Source: Streptomyces nojiriensis (GTDB taxonomy: Bacteria > Actinomycetota > Actinomycetes > Streptomycetales > Streptomycetaceae). From it: a DNA stretch of 64,000 bases. A model generated the notes under the pieces. It saw only the letters and a program-made list of their open reading frames with translations. It made no database searches and was not told the origin of the DNA. This document shows positions 7,775-15,761 of this stretch, one piece after another (position 1 is the first letter of the stretch; each line of letters starts with the position of its first letter). Where the stretch lies: contig NZ_CP071139.1 in assembly GCF_017639205.1 (NCBI RefSeq), forward strand, positions 6,695,501-6,759,500, in the 5' to 3' direction. Position numbers and translations under genes: made by a program.

Positions 7775-9034
7775 GTGGCGACCACACCCGCGCCCGCGAC
7801 GCCCAGGACCGGCCCGCCGCCCGCGCGTTCCGTCCTGCGCGACACCGCCTTCCTGCGCCTGTGGGCGGGCACCACCGCCTCCGGACTCGCGACCTGGGCG
7901 CTGCCCTTCGTCCTGGGTCTCGCCGTCCTGCACCGGGAACTCGGCGCGGCCGGCCTGGGCCTGGTCCTCGCGGCCCGCACCGCCGGCTTCCTCGTCGCCG
8001 TCGCCGTCGGCGGGGTGCTGGCCGACCGTCACTCGCGCCGGGCGGTCGTGCTCTGGTCCGCCCTCGCGGCCGCGTCCGCCGCCCCGCTCCTCGCCCTCGG
8101 ACTCGGCCGGTCGCTGACGGTGATGACCCTGGCCGCCGCCCTCGCGGGCGCGGGCCAGGGAGCCTGCCGCCCCGCCTTCCAGGCCCTCACCGCCGAGGTC
8201 GTCGCCGCCGACCGCAGGCAGCAGGCCAACGCCGCCATGACCATGGCGGTACGGACCTCCACGCTCGCGGGCCCGACCCTGACGGCGCTGCTGGCGGCGT
8301 TCGTGGACATCGGGGCGCTGCTGCTGGGGATCGGCCTGCTCTGGCTGGTCGCCGCCCTCCTGCCCGGCCGCGGCGCCCCGGCCGCCGGACCGGCCGCACC
8401 CGCCCCGCGCGCGTCCCTGCGTGCCGAGTTCGTCGACGGCATACGCGAGGCCCGCCGCCACCCCTGGTTCCTCGCCGGACTCGGCGCCCTGACCGCCGTG
8501 ATAGCGCTGGGCTACTCCGCCACCGGCGTCGCCCTGCCCCTCATCAGCCGCGACCGCTACGGCACCGGGTGGGTCATGGCCGCGGCCATGACCGCCTACA
8601 CCGTGGGCGCGCTCGGCGGGGCCCTGGTCACCGCCCGCCGGCGGCCCCGCTGCCAGGGCTGGAGCGCCTTCGCGGGCCTGGCCGTGTACGGCTTCGCGCC
8701 GCTGAGCCTGATGCTGCCGGTCCACCCGGCCCTGGTGATCGCGGCCTACGCCGTGGCCGGAATCGGGATCGAGCTGTTCAACGTGCCCTGGTTCACCGCC
8801 ATCCAGCGCGAGGTCGCCCCGGACAAGCTCGCCCGCGTCTCCTCGCTGGACTTCCTCCTGTCCTACGGCCTCGCTCCGGCGGGCCTCGCCCTCATCGCCC
8901 CGGCCATCGCCGCCTTCGGCGTCACCCCGGTCCTCGCCGTGTGCGCCGCGGCCTGCTTCCTCGTACCCGCCGCGGCCGCCCTCGTACCCACCGCCCGGCA
9001 CTTCGGGCGGGCTCCGGAGTCGGGGGCGCGCTGA
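7775..9034 (+). CDS. MFS exporter (EntS-like), probable metallophore efflux
   Basis: A 419-residue transporter with 12 predicted membrane segments and the loop motif GGVLADRHSRRAVV after the second segment. Start is the GTG at 7775, with GAGGAG 9 nt upstream. The fold class resembles siderophore exporters such as EntS. It is divergent from the importer/biosynthesis operon and shares its operator region, so export of a small metal chelator made by the operon is the simplest reading (inference). It ends 2 nt before the convergent VOC gene, with no terminator in between. Confidence 0.8.
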   Translation: MATTPAPATPRTGPPPARSVLRDTAFLRLWAGTTASGLATWALPFVLGLAVLHRELGAAGLGLVLAARTAGFLVAVAVGGVLADRHSRRAVVLWSALAAASAAPLLALGLGRSLTVMTLAAALAGAGQGACRPAFQALTAEVVAADRRQQANAAMTMAVRTSTLAGPTLTALLAAFVDIGALLLGIGLLWLVAALLPGRGAPAAGPAAPAPRASLRAEFVDGIREARRHPWFLAGLGALTAVIALGYSATGVALPLISRDRYGTGWVMAAAMTAYTVGALGGALVTARRRPRCQGWSAFAGLAVYGFAPLSLMLPVHPALVIAAYAVAGIGIELFNVPWFTAIQREVAPDKLARVSSLDFLLSYGLAPAGLALIAPAIAAFGVTPVLAVCAAACFLVPAAAALVPTARHFGRAPESGAR

Positions 9035-9036
9035 GC

Positions 9037-9822
9037 TCAGTGCCGCGGGCGCACGAGGGCGAAGACCGCACCCTCCGGGTCCGCGACCGTGGCCTGCCGC
9101 CCGCGCGGGCCCTCACGGGGCGGGTCGACGACGCGCCCGCCGAGCTCGACGACCCGCGCGGCCGCCACGTCGGTGTCCGCCACCTCGAAGTACGCCATCC
9201 AGTGCGGCCCCCGGTCGTGCGGCAGCGAGCGGCCGACGCCGTGCACGGCGGCCACCGGGTGCCCCTCCAGGTGCAGGGTGAGGTAGTCGAAGTCGTCGGA
9301 GGCCGTGGCGTGCGTCTGGGCCTCGTGGCCGAAGACGTGCTCGTAGAACTTGCCGACCGTGGAGGTGTCCTGGGTGACCAGCTCGTTCCACACGGGGGTG
9401 CCCGGTCCGCGGTACGGCCGGGTGCCCATGCGGCTCTGCGCCTGCCACAGCCCGAAGATGGCGCCCAGCGGGTCGGAGCAGATCGCCACCCGCCCCGCGA
9501 TACCGGCGTCCAGCGGACCCACCGCGACCGTGCCGCCGCAGGCGCGGACCGACTCGGCGGTCGCGTCCGCGTCGTCCGTGGCGAGGTACGTCGTCCAGGC
9601 CACCGGAAGATGCCGGTCCGGCGGCATCTCGCCGATCCCGGCCACCTCGTGGCCGTCCAGCACCGCGCGGACGTACGGGCCGAGCTGCTCGGGCCCCGGC
9701 TCGTACTCCCAGCCGAACAGGTCGGCGTAGAAGTCCTCGGTGGTCCCGAGCCCGTGCACCATGAGACTCACCCAGCACGGGGTACCGGGCGTGCGCCGGG
9801 TTGCTTCCGCTGCCTCGGTCAT
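9037..9822 (-). CDS. VOC (glyoxalase/bleomycin-resistance fold) family protein
   Basis: A 261-residue protein with two tandem VOC domains (about 12-125 and 140-258), resembling mycobacterial CFP30B-type proteins. The start is taken as the ATG at 9822 because GGAGGAG lies 8 nt upstream; a further 33 upstream codons are open but lack a ribosome site. Substrate unknown. It is convergent with the MFS gene. Confidence 0.8.
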   Translation of the reverse strand: MTEAAEATRRTPGTPCWVSLMVHGLGTTEDFYADLFGWEYEPGPEQLGPYVRAVLDGHEVAGIGEMPPDRHLPVAWTTYLATDDADATAESVRACGGTVAVGPLDAGIAGRVAICSDPLGAIFGLWQAQSRMGTRPYRGPGTPVWNELVTQDTSTVGKFYEHVFGHEAQTHATASDDFDYLTLHLEGHPVAAVHGVGRSLPHDRGPHWMAYFEVADTDVAAARVVELGGRVVDPPREGPRGRQATVADPEGAVFALVRPRH

Positions 9823-9998
9823 GTCAGCCGTCTCCTCCGTCGTGGCGCTTACCGGTGCTGATGCTTCCACTCCCGGCGACTCGGCGCGCCCCGACCGGGC
9901 CGCATCGAGGGGGCCCGGCACGGAGTTGACCGGATCGGTGCGGCCCCCCGATGACGGGCCTGTTACGCCGGTGCCGGGTGGGGAGGAAGATGGCCGGC

Positions 9999-10844
9999 AT
10001 GACTGCGAAATCTGCGATCCTCGCCGCCGCCGAACTGAGGAACGAGCTGGCCGGCCCCCGCCCGCCGGTGCTGCTGGACGTCCGCTGGCAGCTCGGCGGC
10101 CCCGACCAGCGGCCCGCCTACGAGGCAGGACACCTGCCCGGAGCGGTGTACGTCGACCTCGACCGCGAACTGGCAGGTCCGCCCGGGACGGGCGGCCGCC
10201 ACCCGCTGCCGGACCCGGAGGCCTTCGGGGAAGCCATGCGGCGGGCGGGCGTCCGGGCGGACGGGCCCGTCGTTGTGTACGACGGCGGGCTGGGCTGGGC
10301 GGCGGCCCGGGCGTGGTGGTTGCTGCGTTGGACGGGTCACCCGAACGTGCGGGTCCTGGACGGCGGCTTGGCCGCCTGGACGGCCTCCGGGGGTACGGTG
10401 ACGGCCGACCGGGTGACTCCCGCGGAGGGCGATTTCAAGCCAACCCCGGGGGCGGTCGGAGTGCTGGACGCGGACGCGGCGGCCCGGCGCGCGCGTGCGG
10501 GGGTCCTCCTGGACGCCCGCGCGGGGGAGCGCTACCGGGGCGAGGTCGAACCGATCGACCCGGTCGGCGGCCACATCCCGGGCGCGCTGTCGGCCCCGAC
10601 CACGGAGAACGTGGGTCCGGACGGGCGGTTCCTGCCGGCGGACGCCCTGCGCGCCCGGTTCGAGGGGCTCGGCGCGTCCGAGGGGGCGGCGGTGGGCGTG
10701 TACTGCGGCTCGGGCGTCTCCGGAGCGCATGAGGTACTGGCCCTGGAGGTGGCCGGCATCGAGTCCGACCTCTACGCGGGCAGTTGGTCCGAGTGGTCCG
10801 GGGACCCGGCCCGCCCGGTGGCCACGGGCCCGGACCCCCAGTAG
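9999..10844 (+). CDS. Sulfurtransferase with two rhodanese domains (SseA-like)
   Basis: A 281-residue protein with an inactive N-terminal and an active C-terminal rhodanese domain. The active-site loop is VYCGSGVSG, with the persulfide-forming Cys. Aligned landmarks include VLLDVRW, GHLPGAVYVDLD and GHIPGALSAPT. It should transfer sulfane sulfur from thiosulfate or 3-mercaptopyruvate to cyanide or thiol acceptors. Start choice is uncertain: the ATG at 9990 is only 3 nt from GGGAGG and the ATG at 9999 is 12 nt away. Confidence 0.85.
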   Translation: MTAKSAILAAAELRNELAGPRPPVLLDVRWQLGGPDQRPAYEAGHLPGAVYVDLDRELAGPPGTGGRHPLPDPEAFGEAMRRAGVRADGPVVVYDGGLGWAAARAWWLLRWTGHPNVRVLDGGLAAWTASGGTVTADRVTPAEGDFKPTPGAVGVLDADAAARRARAGVLLDARAGERYRGEVEPIDPVGGHIPGALSAPTTENVGPDGRFLPADALRARFEGLGASEGAAVGVYCGSGVSGAHEVLALEVAGIESDLYAGSWSEWSGDPARPVATGPDPQ

Positions 10845-10856
10845 GCGGACAGCGGT

Positions 10857-10885
10857 GCCGCCGCCGGGTCCTGCCCGGCGGCGGC
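10857..10885. terminator. Bidirectional terminator between sulfurtransferase and sepH
   Basis: A 12-bp perfect GC stem (GCCGCCGCCGGG / CCCGGCGGCGGC) with loop TCCTG. It lies between two convergent genes and serves both. There is no long T-tract, as is usual in this GC range. Confidence 0.8.
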
Positions 10886-10902
10886 GTTCCTGCTGCTGCC
10901 TG

Positions 10903-11931
10903 CTACTCCTGCTTCTTGCGGCGGGTGCCGAAGACGATCTCGTCCCAGCTCGGTACCGCCGCACGGCGCCCGGGGCGGACCCCGTCGGCCTCGGCCTGAC
11001 GGTCGGTGGTGCCCGTCAGGCGGTCCCGGTGGCCCGCCACCGTGCGCGGCATCAGGACATCGGCGTACGCGGCGCCCGCGCCCGCCGAGGCGGCGGGGGC
11101 CGGCGGCTCCTCCGCCTCCGGCTCGGTGTCGTCCGGGGTCTCGGTGCGGTCCGGGACCACCATGTCGCCGCGGAAGCTCGGGACCGCCTCCAGCAGGCTG
11201 GTGAGGGTGTCCCGTTCCTCCTCCGGTTCCGGCGCGGGCGCGGGCCTGTTCTCGGCCCGCTCCAGCTGCCGGTCCAGGGCGCGGTCCAGCGGCCGGTCGC
11301 GCGGCAGCCGCGCGATCCTCGGGACGAAGGGGAAGCTCGGCTCCGGCGCCGCCGGCAGGTCCTCCGACTCGCCGATCAGGGAACGGGCCTCGTCGTCCAC
11401 GGCCACGACCAGCCGGCGCGGCGGGTCGTAGGTCCAGCTCGCCGAGTGCGGCTCACCCGCGACCAGGTAGACGAGCAGGACCTCCCAGGTGCCGTCGTCA
11501 CGGCGCCAGGAGTCCCACTGGACGGATTCCTTCTCGGCCCCGCGCAGGGTCAGCCGCTCCTGCACGGCCTCGCCGAGCTGCGGACCGGTGTTCTCGCCGG
11601 GACGGCGTACGGGGGTCTTGCGGGCGCGCTCGGCCATGAACGCGCGCTCGGCGAGCACCGGTCCCTCGAAGCGGCGTACGCGGTCGACGGGGATGCCGGC
11701 GAGTTGAGCGACCTCCTCCGCGGAGGCACCGGCCCGTATGCGGGCCTGGATGTCGCGGGGGCGGAGGTGGCTCTCCACCTCGATCTCGATCTGGTTCAGG
11801 CGTGCGCGATCGTTGCGGACGGCGGCCCGGAGCCGCTCGTCGATCGGAAGCGTGTACTCCGTGCTGTCCGCAGCCTTGAGCACCAGTCGTGTGCCGTCAT
11901 TTGAGACGGCCACGACACGCAGTTCGGGCAT
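10903..11931 (-). CDS. sepH: Septation protein SepH
   Basis: A 342-residue protein. The N-terminal DUF3071 domain (PELRVVAVSNDGTRLVL ... RDIQARIRAGASAEEVAQLAGIPVDRVRRFEGPVLAERA) contains a helix-turn-helix-like element. It is followed by WDSWRRDDGTWEVLLVYL and a long acidic, Pro-rich C-terminal region. SepH is known to bind FtsZ and stabilise its filaments during Streptomyces septation. The start is the ATG at 11931 with GGGAGG 5 nt upstream; an earlier open stretch lacks coding character. The 522 nt to the divergent gene at 12454 hold a palindrome. Confidence 0.9.
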   Translation of the reverse strand: MPELRVVAVSNDGTRLVLKAADSTEYTLPIDERLRAAVRNDRARLNQIEIEVESHLRPRDIQARIRAGASAEEVAQLAGIPVDRVRRFEGPVLAERAFMAERARKTPVRRPGENTGPQLGEAVQERLTLRGAEKESVQWDSWRRDDGTWEVLLVYLVAGEPHSASWTYDPPRRLVVAVDDEARSLIGESEDLPAAPEPSFPFVPRIARLPRDRPLDRALDRQLERAENRPAPAPEPEEERDTLTSLLEAVPSFRGDMVVPDRTETPDDTEPEAEEPPAPAASAGAGAAYADVLMPRTVAGHRDRLTGTTDRQAEADGVRPGRRAAVPSWDEIVFGTRRKKQE

Positions 11932-12092
11932 GGGGACCTCCCGGGTGGTGCCTGCCGACGTCACGTGCGTCGCTGCTTCCGCTAGTCGAGTGTGGCCTGC
12001 CCGGGTGCAGCCTGCCACAACCTTGCCGAGTTAAACCGGCGTGTCGGGCATGCGCCCTTGATCGCCGTTATGGCACGGTTACCTGTTGGGCA

Positions 12093-12120
12093 CGCACAGT
12101 GACCGAACGGTTACTGTGCG
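12093..12120. promoter_or_regulatory. 28-bp inverted repeat in the sepH / 12454 divergent region
   Basis: Arms CGCACAGTGACCG and CGGTTACTGTGCG pair with one mismatch across a 2-nt centre. It lies 162 nt upstream of sepH and 334 nt upstream of the plus-strand gene, between divergent promoters, so an operator fits better than a terminator. A further CGGTTAC copy lies just left (12076-12082). The rest of 11932-12453 shows no coding potential. Confidence 0.5.
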
Positions 12121-12453
12121 CAGCAGGAGCCCGTGCGATACCGCGGCATCACCGGTCATCGAGTGCCGTGTTCCATCCGTCGGCCCCCTCTCCCGAGTCC
12201 GGACATCCGAAAGGAAGGACGGCCCCAGGGCTCGCCACAGTACTCCATTCGGGCCACCTGGGTGGACCGCCGCGCCGCCGAACTTTCCCCGGACGGTGGG
12301 AGTTGGCCTGCCCTCGATCGGGTCCGACCTGCACCCGTGGTCCGTTTTCGGGTGTCTTGCTTCACATAATCACCAGAAACGGAACTATCTGCTTCGCTCA
12401 GCGGTCGGTAACTCCTGGAAGAGGAGAAGCGCGAGAGGCAGGACACACCGGGG

Positions 12454-13038
12454 GTGACGATGGGTCGGAAGGCGACACGCGGCGTCGAGGACGAACCGGA
12501 GAAGAAGGAGCTCGACCTGAGCGCGGCCCAGGTCGCCGGTTCCTCGCTCGCCACCGTCGCCGCGGCCCTGCTCGCCTCGAAGATGGGCGTGTACGGGACC
12601 ATCCTCGGGGCCGGTGTGGTCAGCGTGGTCGCCACCGCGGGCGGGCCCGTCATCCAGCACCTCTTCCGGCGCACCGGCGACCGGCTGCGGGGCAGTGCCC
12701 GGCCCAGGGCCCGTCAGGCGCCCCCGCCCCGTGCGGAGTCGACGGGCGCGGACCAAGCGGCCACCCCGGCCGCCGAGGAGTTCGGCGCGGCCACCGTGCA
12801 CGGCACCCGGGTGCGGGGCTGGAAGCGCACCGCGGTCGCCTCCGGAGCGGCCTTCGCCATCGCCGTCGGCGGCCTCGGCACCTACGAGGCGTTGGCCGGC
12901 ACCTCCGTCAGCAGCGGCGGCGGCACCCTCTTCTCCGGCGGCACCCGCACGGTGGACCGGGACCGACCCGCCCCGGCCCCGGCCCCGGCGCCGAGTGCGG
13001 ACGCGTCGGCGTCGTCGGCACGGCCGAGCGCGCCCTGA
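12454..13038 (+). CDS. Small two-segment membrane protein of unknown function
   Basis: A 194-residue protein. A charged N-terminus (DEPEKKELDLSAAQV) precedes a hydrophobic pair of helices at about 28-68, a basic linker, a second hydrophobic segment at about 127-145, and a Ser/Pro/Ala-rich tail probably outside the membrane. I recognise it only as a conserved Streptomyces membrane protein, without a family name. Start: GTG at 12454 gives the longest frame; the ATG at 12460 with GGGGG 5 nt upstream is an equally good choice. Confidence 0.65.
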   Translation: MTMGRKATRGVEDEPEKKELDLSAAQVAGSSLATVAAALLASKMGVYGTILGAGVVSVVATAGGPVIQHLFRRTGDRLRGSARPRARQAPPPRAESTGADQAATPAAEEFGAATVHGTRVRGWKRTAVASGAAFAIAVGGLGTYEALAGTSVSSGGGTLFSGGTRTVDRDRPAPAPAPAPSADASASSARPSAP

Positions 13039-13050
13039 ACCCGGACCGGC

Positions 13051-14382
13051 TCAGTCCCCCAGGACGCGCCGCAGGTAGTCGTTGCCGAACACCCGGTCCG
13101 GGTCGAGCCGGTCGCGCAGCGCGGTGAACTCGCCGAACCGCGGGTAGACCTCCGCGAAGTACGCCGCGTCCCGCGTGTGCACCTTGCCCCAGTGCGGACG
13201 CCCGCCGTGCGCGGTGAAGATGCGCTCGGCCGCCGTGAAGTAGGCCTGGTACGGGGTGCTCTTGTACATGTGCACCGCGATGTACGCCGTCTCGCGCCCG
13301 GAGGCCGTCGACAGCGTGATGTCGTCCGCCGGAGCCGTCCGCACCTCCACGGGGAAGCTGATCCGCAGCCCGGAACGGTCGACCGTCGACCGCAGCTCCC
13401 GCAGTGCCTCGACCACCTGCTCGCGCGGGAGGGCGTACTCCATCTCCACGAAGCGCACCCGGCGCGGACTGGTGAACACCTTGTACGGGACGTCCGTGTA
13501 CGTGCGGGCCGACAGGGCGCGGCTGGCCACGCGGGCGATGGAGGGGATGGTGGCCGGGACCGCGCGGCCCAGTGAGTTGACGGCCTGGAAGAGGCCGTTG
13601 GAGAGCAACTCGTCCTCGATCCACGCACTCACCCGTCCGGGTGGCGCGGCGGGGCCCTGGCTGCGGTTGTTCCGCTTGGTGTTGCAGTTGCCGGTGTGCG
13701 GGAACCAGTAGAACTCGAAGTGCTCGTTCTCCGCGAAGTGCTCCTCGAACTCCGCCGTCACCCGGTCGAAGCCCATCGGCTCCTCCCGGGCGGTCAGGAA
13801 GAAGATCGGCTCCACGGCGAAGGTGATCGCGGTGACGATGCCGAGCGCGCCGATGCCGAGCCGGGCCGCCGCGAAGACCTCGGGATTCTCCTTCTCGGAA
13901 CAGGTCAGCAGTCGGCCGTCGGCGGTGACCAGTTCCAGGCCGCGGATCTGGGCGGCGATGGAGGCCGAGTCGCGGCCGGTGCCGTGGGTGCCGGTGCTGG
14001 TGGCGCCGGAGACCGTCTGCTCCATGATGTCGCCCATATTGGTGAGCGACAGGCCTTCCCGGGCCAGGGCCCGGTTCAGATCCTTCAGGACCGTGCCCGC
14101 CGCCACCGTGACGGTGCCGGCGGCCCGGTCGATCGTCCGGATCCCGGCCAGGGCCTGCGGGCGTACGAGCACCCCGTCGGTGGCGGCGGCCGCGGTGAAG
14201 GAGTGGCCGGTGCCGACCGCCTTCACCCGCAGCCCGTCCTCGGCGGCCCGGCGGACCGCCTCCTGGAGCTCCCCGACCGAAGCCGGGGTCACCGTGCGGG
14301 CCGGTGTGGCGGTGATGTTGCCCGCCCAGTTATGCCACGCGGTCCGTTCCGCGCTGCTCTGCCCTGCTGTCGCCGTCCCCAT
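13051..14382 (-). CDS. FAD-dependent D-arabinono-1,4-lactone oxidase-type oxidoreductase
   Basis: A 443-residue flavoprotein. The N-terminal FAD-binding type-4 domain has GTGHSFTAAAATDGVLV, SGATSTGTHGTG and LGIGALGIVTAITF. The C-terminal ALO domain (RVRFVEMEYALPREQ ... GGRPHWGKVH ... FGNDYLRRVLG) carries the HWGK motif. The family oxidises aldono-lactones or similar polyols; which substrate is used is not visible. Start ATG at 14382, GGGAGG upstream, lies inside the 3' end of the MFS gene (53-nt overlap), so the two are cotranscribed. Confidence 0.88.
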   Translation of the reverse strand: MGTATAGQSSAERTAWHNWAGNITATPARTVTPASVGELQEAVRRAAEDGLRVKAVGTGHSFTAAAATDGVLVRPQALAGIRTIDRAAGTVTVAAGTVLKDLNRALAREGLSLTNMGDIMEQTVSGATSTGTHGTGRDSASIAAQIRGLELVTADGRLLTCSEKENPEVFAAARLGIGALGIVTAITFAVEPIFFLTAREEPMGFDRVTAEFEEHFAENEHFEFYWFPHTGNCNTKRNNRSQGPAAPPGRVSAWIEDELLSNGLFQAVNSLGRAVPATIPSIARVASRALSARTYTDVPYKVFTSPRRVRFVEMEYALPREQVVEALRELRSTVDRSGLRISFPVEVRTAPADDITLSTASGRETAYIAVHMYKSTPYQAYFTAAERIFTAHGGRPHWGKVHTRDAAYFAEVYPRFGEFTALRDRLDPDRVFGNDYLRRVLGD

Positions 14383-15586
14383 CGATTGCTGGCACCTCCC
14401 CTTGCGCCGGCCTCGTCAGCCGGCGGTATCCCGCGAACGCAACCGCCGCCGCGGCCACTCCCGCCGATACGGAGACGACGTACCCGGTCTGCGCACCGGC
14501 TGTGTCGACGACCCAGCCGGTCACGGAGGACCCGAGCGCGATTCCGACCGCGAGGCCGGTGCTGATCCAGGTCATGCCCTCGGTCAGCTTCGCGTGTGGC
14601 ACGTGCGCCTCGATCAGGGCCATCGTGGTGATCATCGTGGGAGCGATGGCGAGGCCCGAGACGAAGAGCGCCACGGCCAGAAACGGAAGGTTCCCGGCCA
14701 GTAGGAGGGGGATCATACTCACGGCCATCGCACTGATGCCCAGGATCCAGCGAGGTTCGGCCTTGCCTTTGAAGTGCAGCAGGCCGAAGACGATGCCGGC
14801 GAGGCAGGACCCGAACGCCCAGACCGCCAGGAACACCCCGCCGAGGGACTTGTTGCCGTGCTCCGCGGCGAAGGCGAGGGTGGCCACGTCCACGGAGCCG
14901 AAGATCGCGCCGGTCGCGACGAAGGTCGCCACCAGGACCTGAAGGCCGGGGGAGCGCAGCGCCGAGGACCGGTCCGTGTGCTCCTCGTGCGGATGCGGCT
15001 CCGGTTCGGTGGCGGTCAGCGCCGTCAGCCACCACACACCCGTCAGCAGGAAGACGAGGGCGACCACCGGGCCGGCCTCGGGGAACCAGCCGGCCGAGAG
15101 CGTCGCCGCCAGCGGCGGGCCCACGATGAAGCAGAGCTCGTCGACGATGGACTCGAACGAGTAGGCCGTGTGCAGCTGGGGGGTGTCGCGGAAGAGGGCC
15201 GTCCAGCGGGCCCGGACCATCGATCCGACGCTGGGCACGCATCCGGCGACGACGGCGAAGGCGAAGAGCGTCCAGCTCGGCCAGCCGTTCGCCGCCGCGA
15301 CCAGCAGGCCGGTCACCGCGGCGGCCGCGGTCAGGGTGGCGGGGCGCAGCACCCGCCGCTGTCCGTGCTGGTCGACCAGCCGGGACACCTGGGGGCCCAC
15401 GGCCGCGGCGGACAGGGCGATGGTGGCGGTGATGCCGCCCGCGAGGGCGTAGCTGCCGCCGAGCTCGGTGATCATCGTGAGGACACCGATGCCCACCATG
15501 GACAGCGGCATCCGGCCCAGCAGGCCGGCGGCTGTGAACCCCTTGGTGCCGGGGGCCGCGAATATCGCGCGGTAGGGACTGGGCAA
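14330..15586 (-). CDS. MFS transporter, 12 TM
   Basis: A 418-residue transporter with about 12 hydrophobic segments and the family-typical ITELGGSYALAGGITATIALSAAAVGPQVSRLVDQHGQRRVL region covering segment 2 and the following loop. It most resembles unassigned actinobacterial efflux proteins; substrate unknown. It is the first gene of a two-gene unit with the FAD oxidase and is divergent from the ferrochelatase gene. Confidence 0.8.
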   Translation of the reverse strand: MPSPYRAIFAAPGTKGFTAAGLLGRMPLSMVGIGVLTMITELGGSYALAGGITATIALSAAAVGPQVSRLVDQHGQRRVLRPATLTAAAAVTGLLVAAANGWPSWTLFAFAVVAGCVPSVGSMVRARWTALFRDTPQLHTAYSFESIVDELCFIVGPPLAATLSAGWFPEAGPVVALVFLLTGVWWLTALTATEPEPHPHEEHTDRSSALRSPGLQVLVATFVATGAIFGSVDVATLAFAAEHGNKSLGGVFLAVWAFGSCLAGIVFGLLHFKGKAEPRWILGISAMAVSMIPLLLAGNLPFLAVALFVSGLAIAPTMITTMALIEAHVPHAKLTEGMTWISTGLAVGIALGSSVTGWVVDTAGAQTGYVVSVSAGVAAAAVAFAGYRRLTRPAQGEVPAIDGDGDSRAEQRGTDRVA

Positions 15587-15674
15587 GGTGGTGCCCTCCG
15601 TAAGGGACGTGGTTGGCTCACACAGGTTACGTCTGCCGACAAGACACCCGCATGGGGAAAATACCGACAGGAAG

Positions 15675-15693
15675 TTAGGGTGACCTTACCTGC
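15675..15693. promoter_or_regulatory. Possible DmdR-type iron box upstream of ferrochelatase
   Basis: TTAGGGTGACCTTACCTGC agrees with the DtxR/DmdR consensus TTAGGTTAGGCTAACCTAA at 12 of 19 positions, including both TTAGG and ACCT ends. It sits between the divergent MFS and ferrochelatase starts, 69 nt before the latter. The dyad is imperfect, so this is a candidate only. Confidence 0.35.
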
Positions 15694-15761
15694 CGTCCGA
15701 GGTGTGGGACGGGCCGGGTCCGTTGCCCGGGCGCGGACGCCGGGGTGGCAGGATTCGAGGC

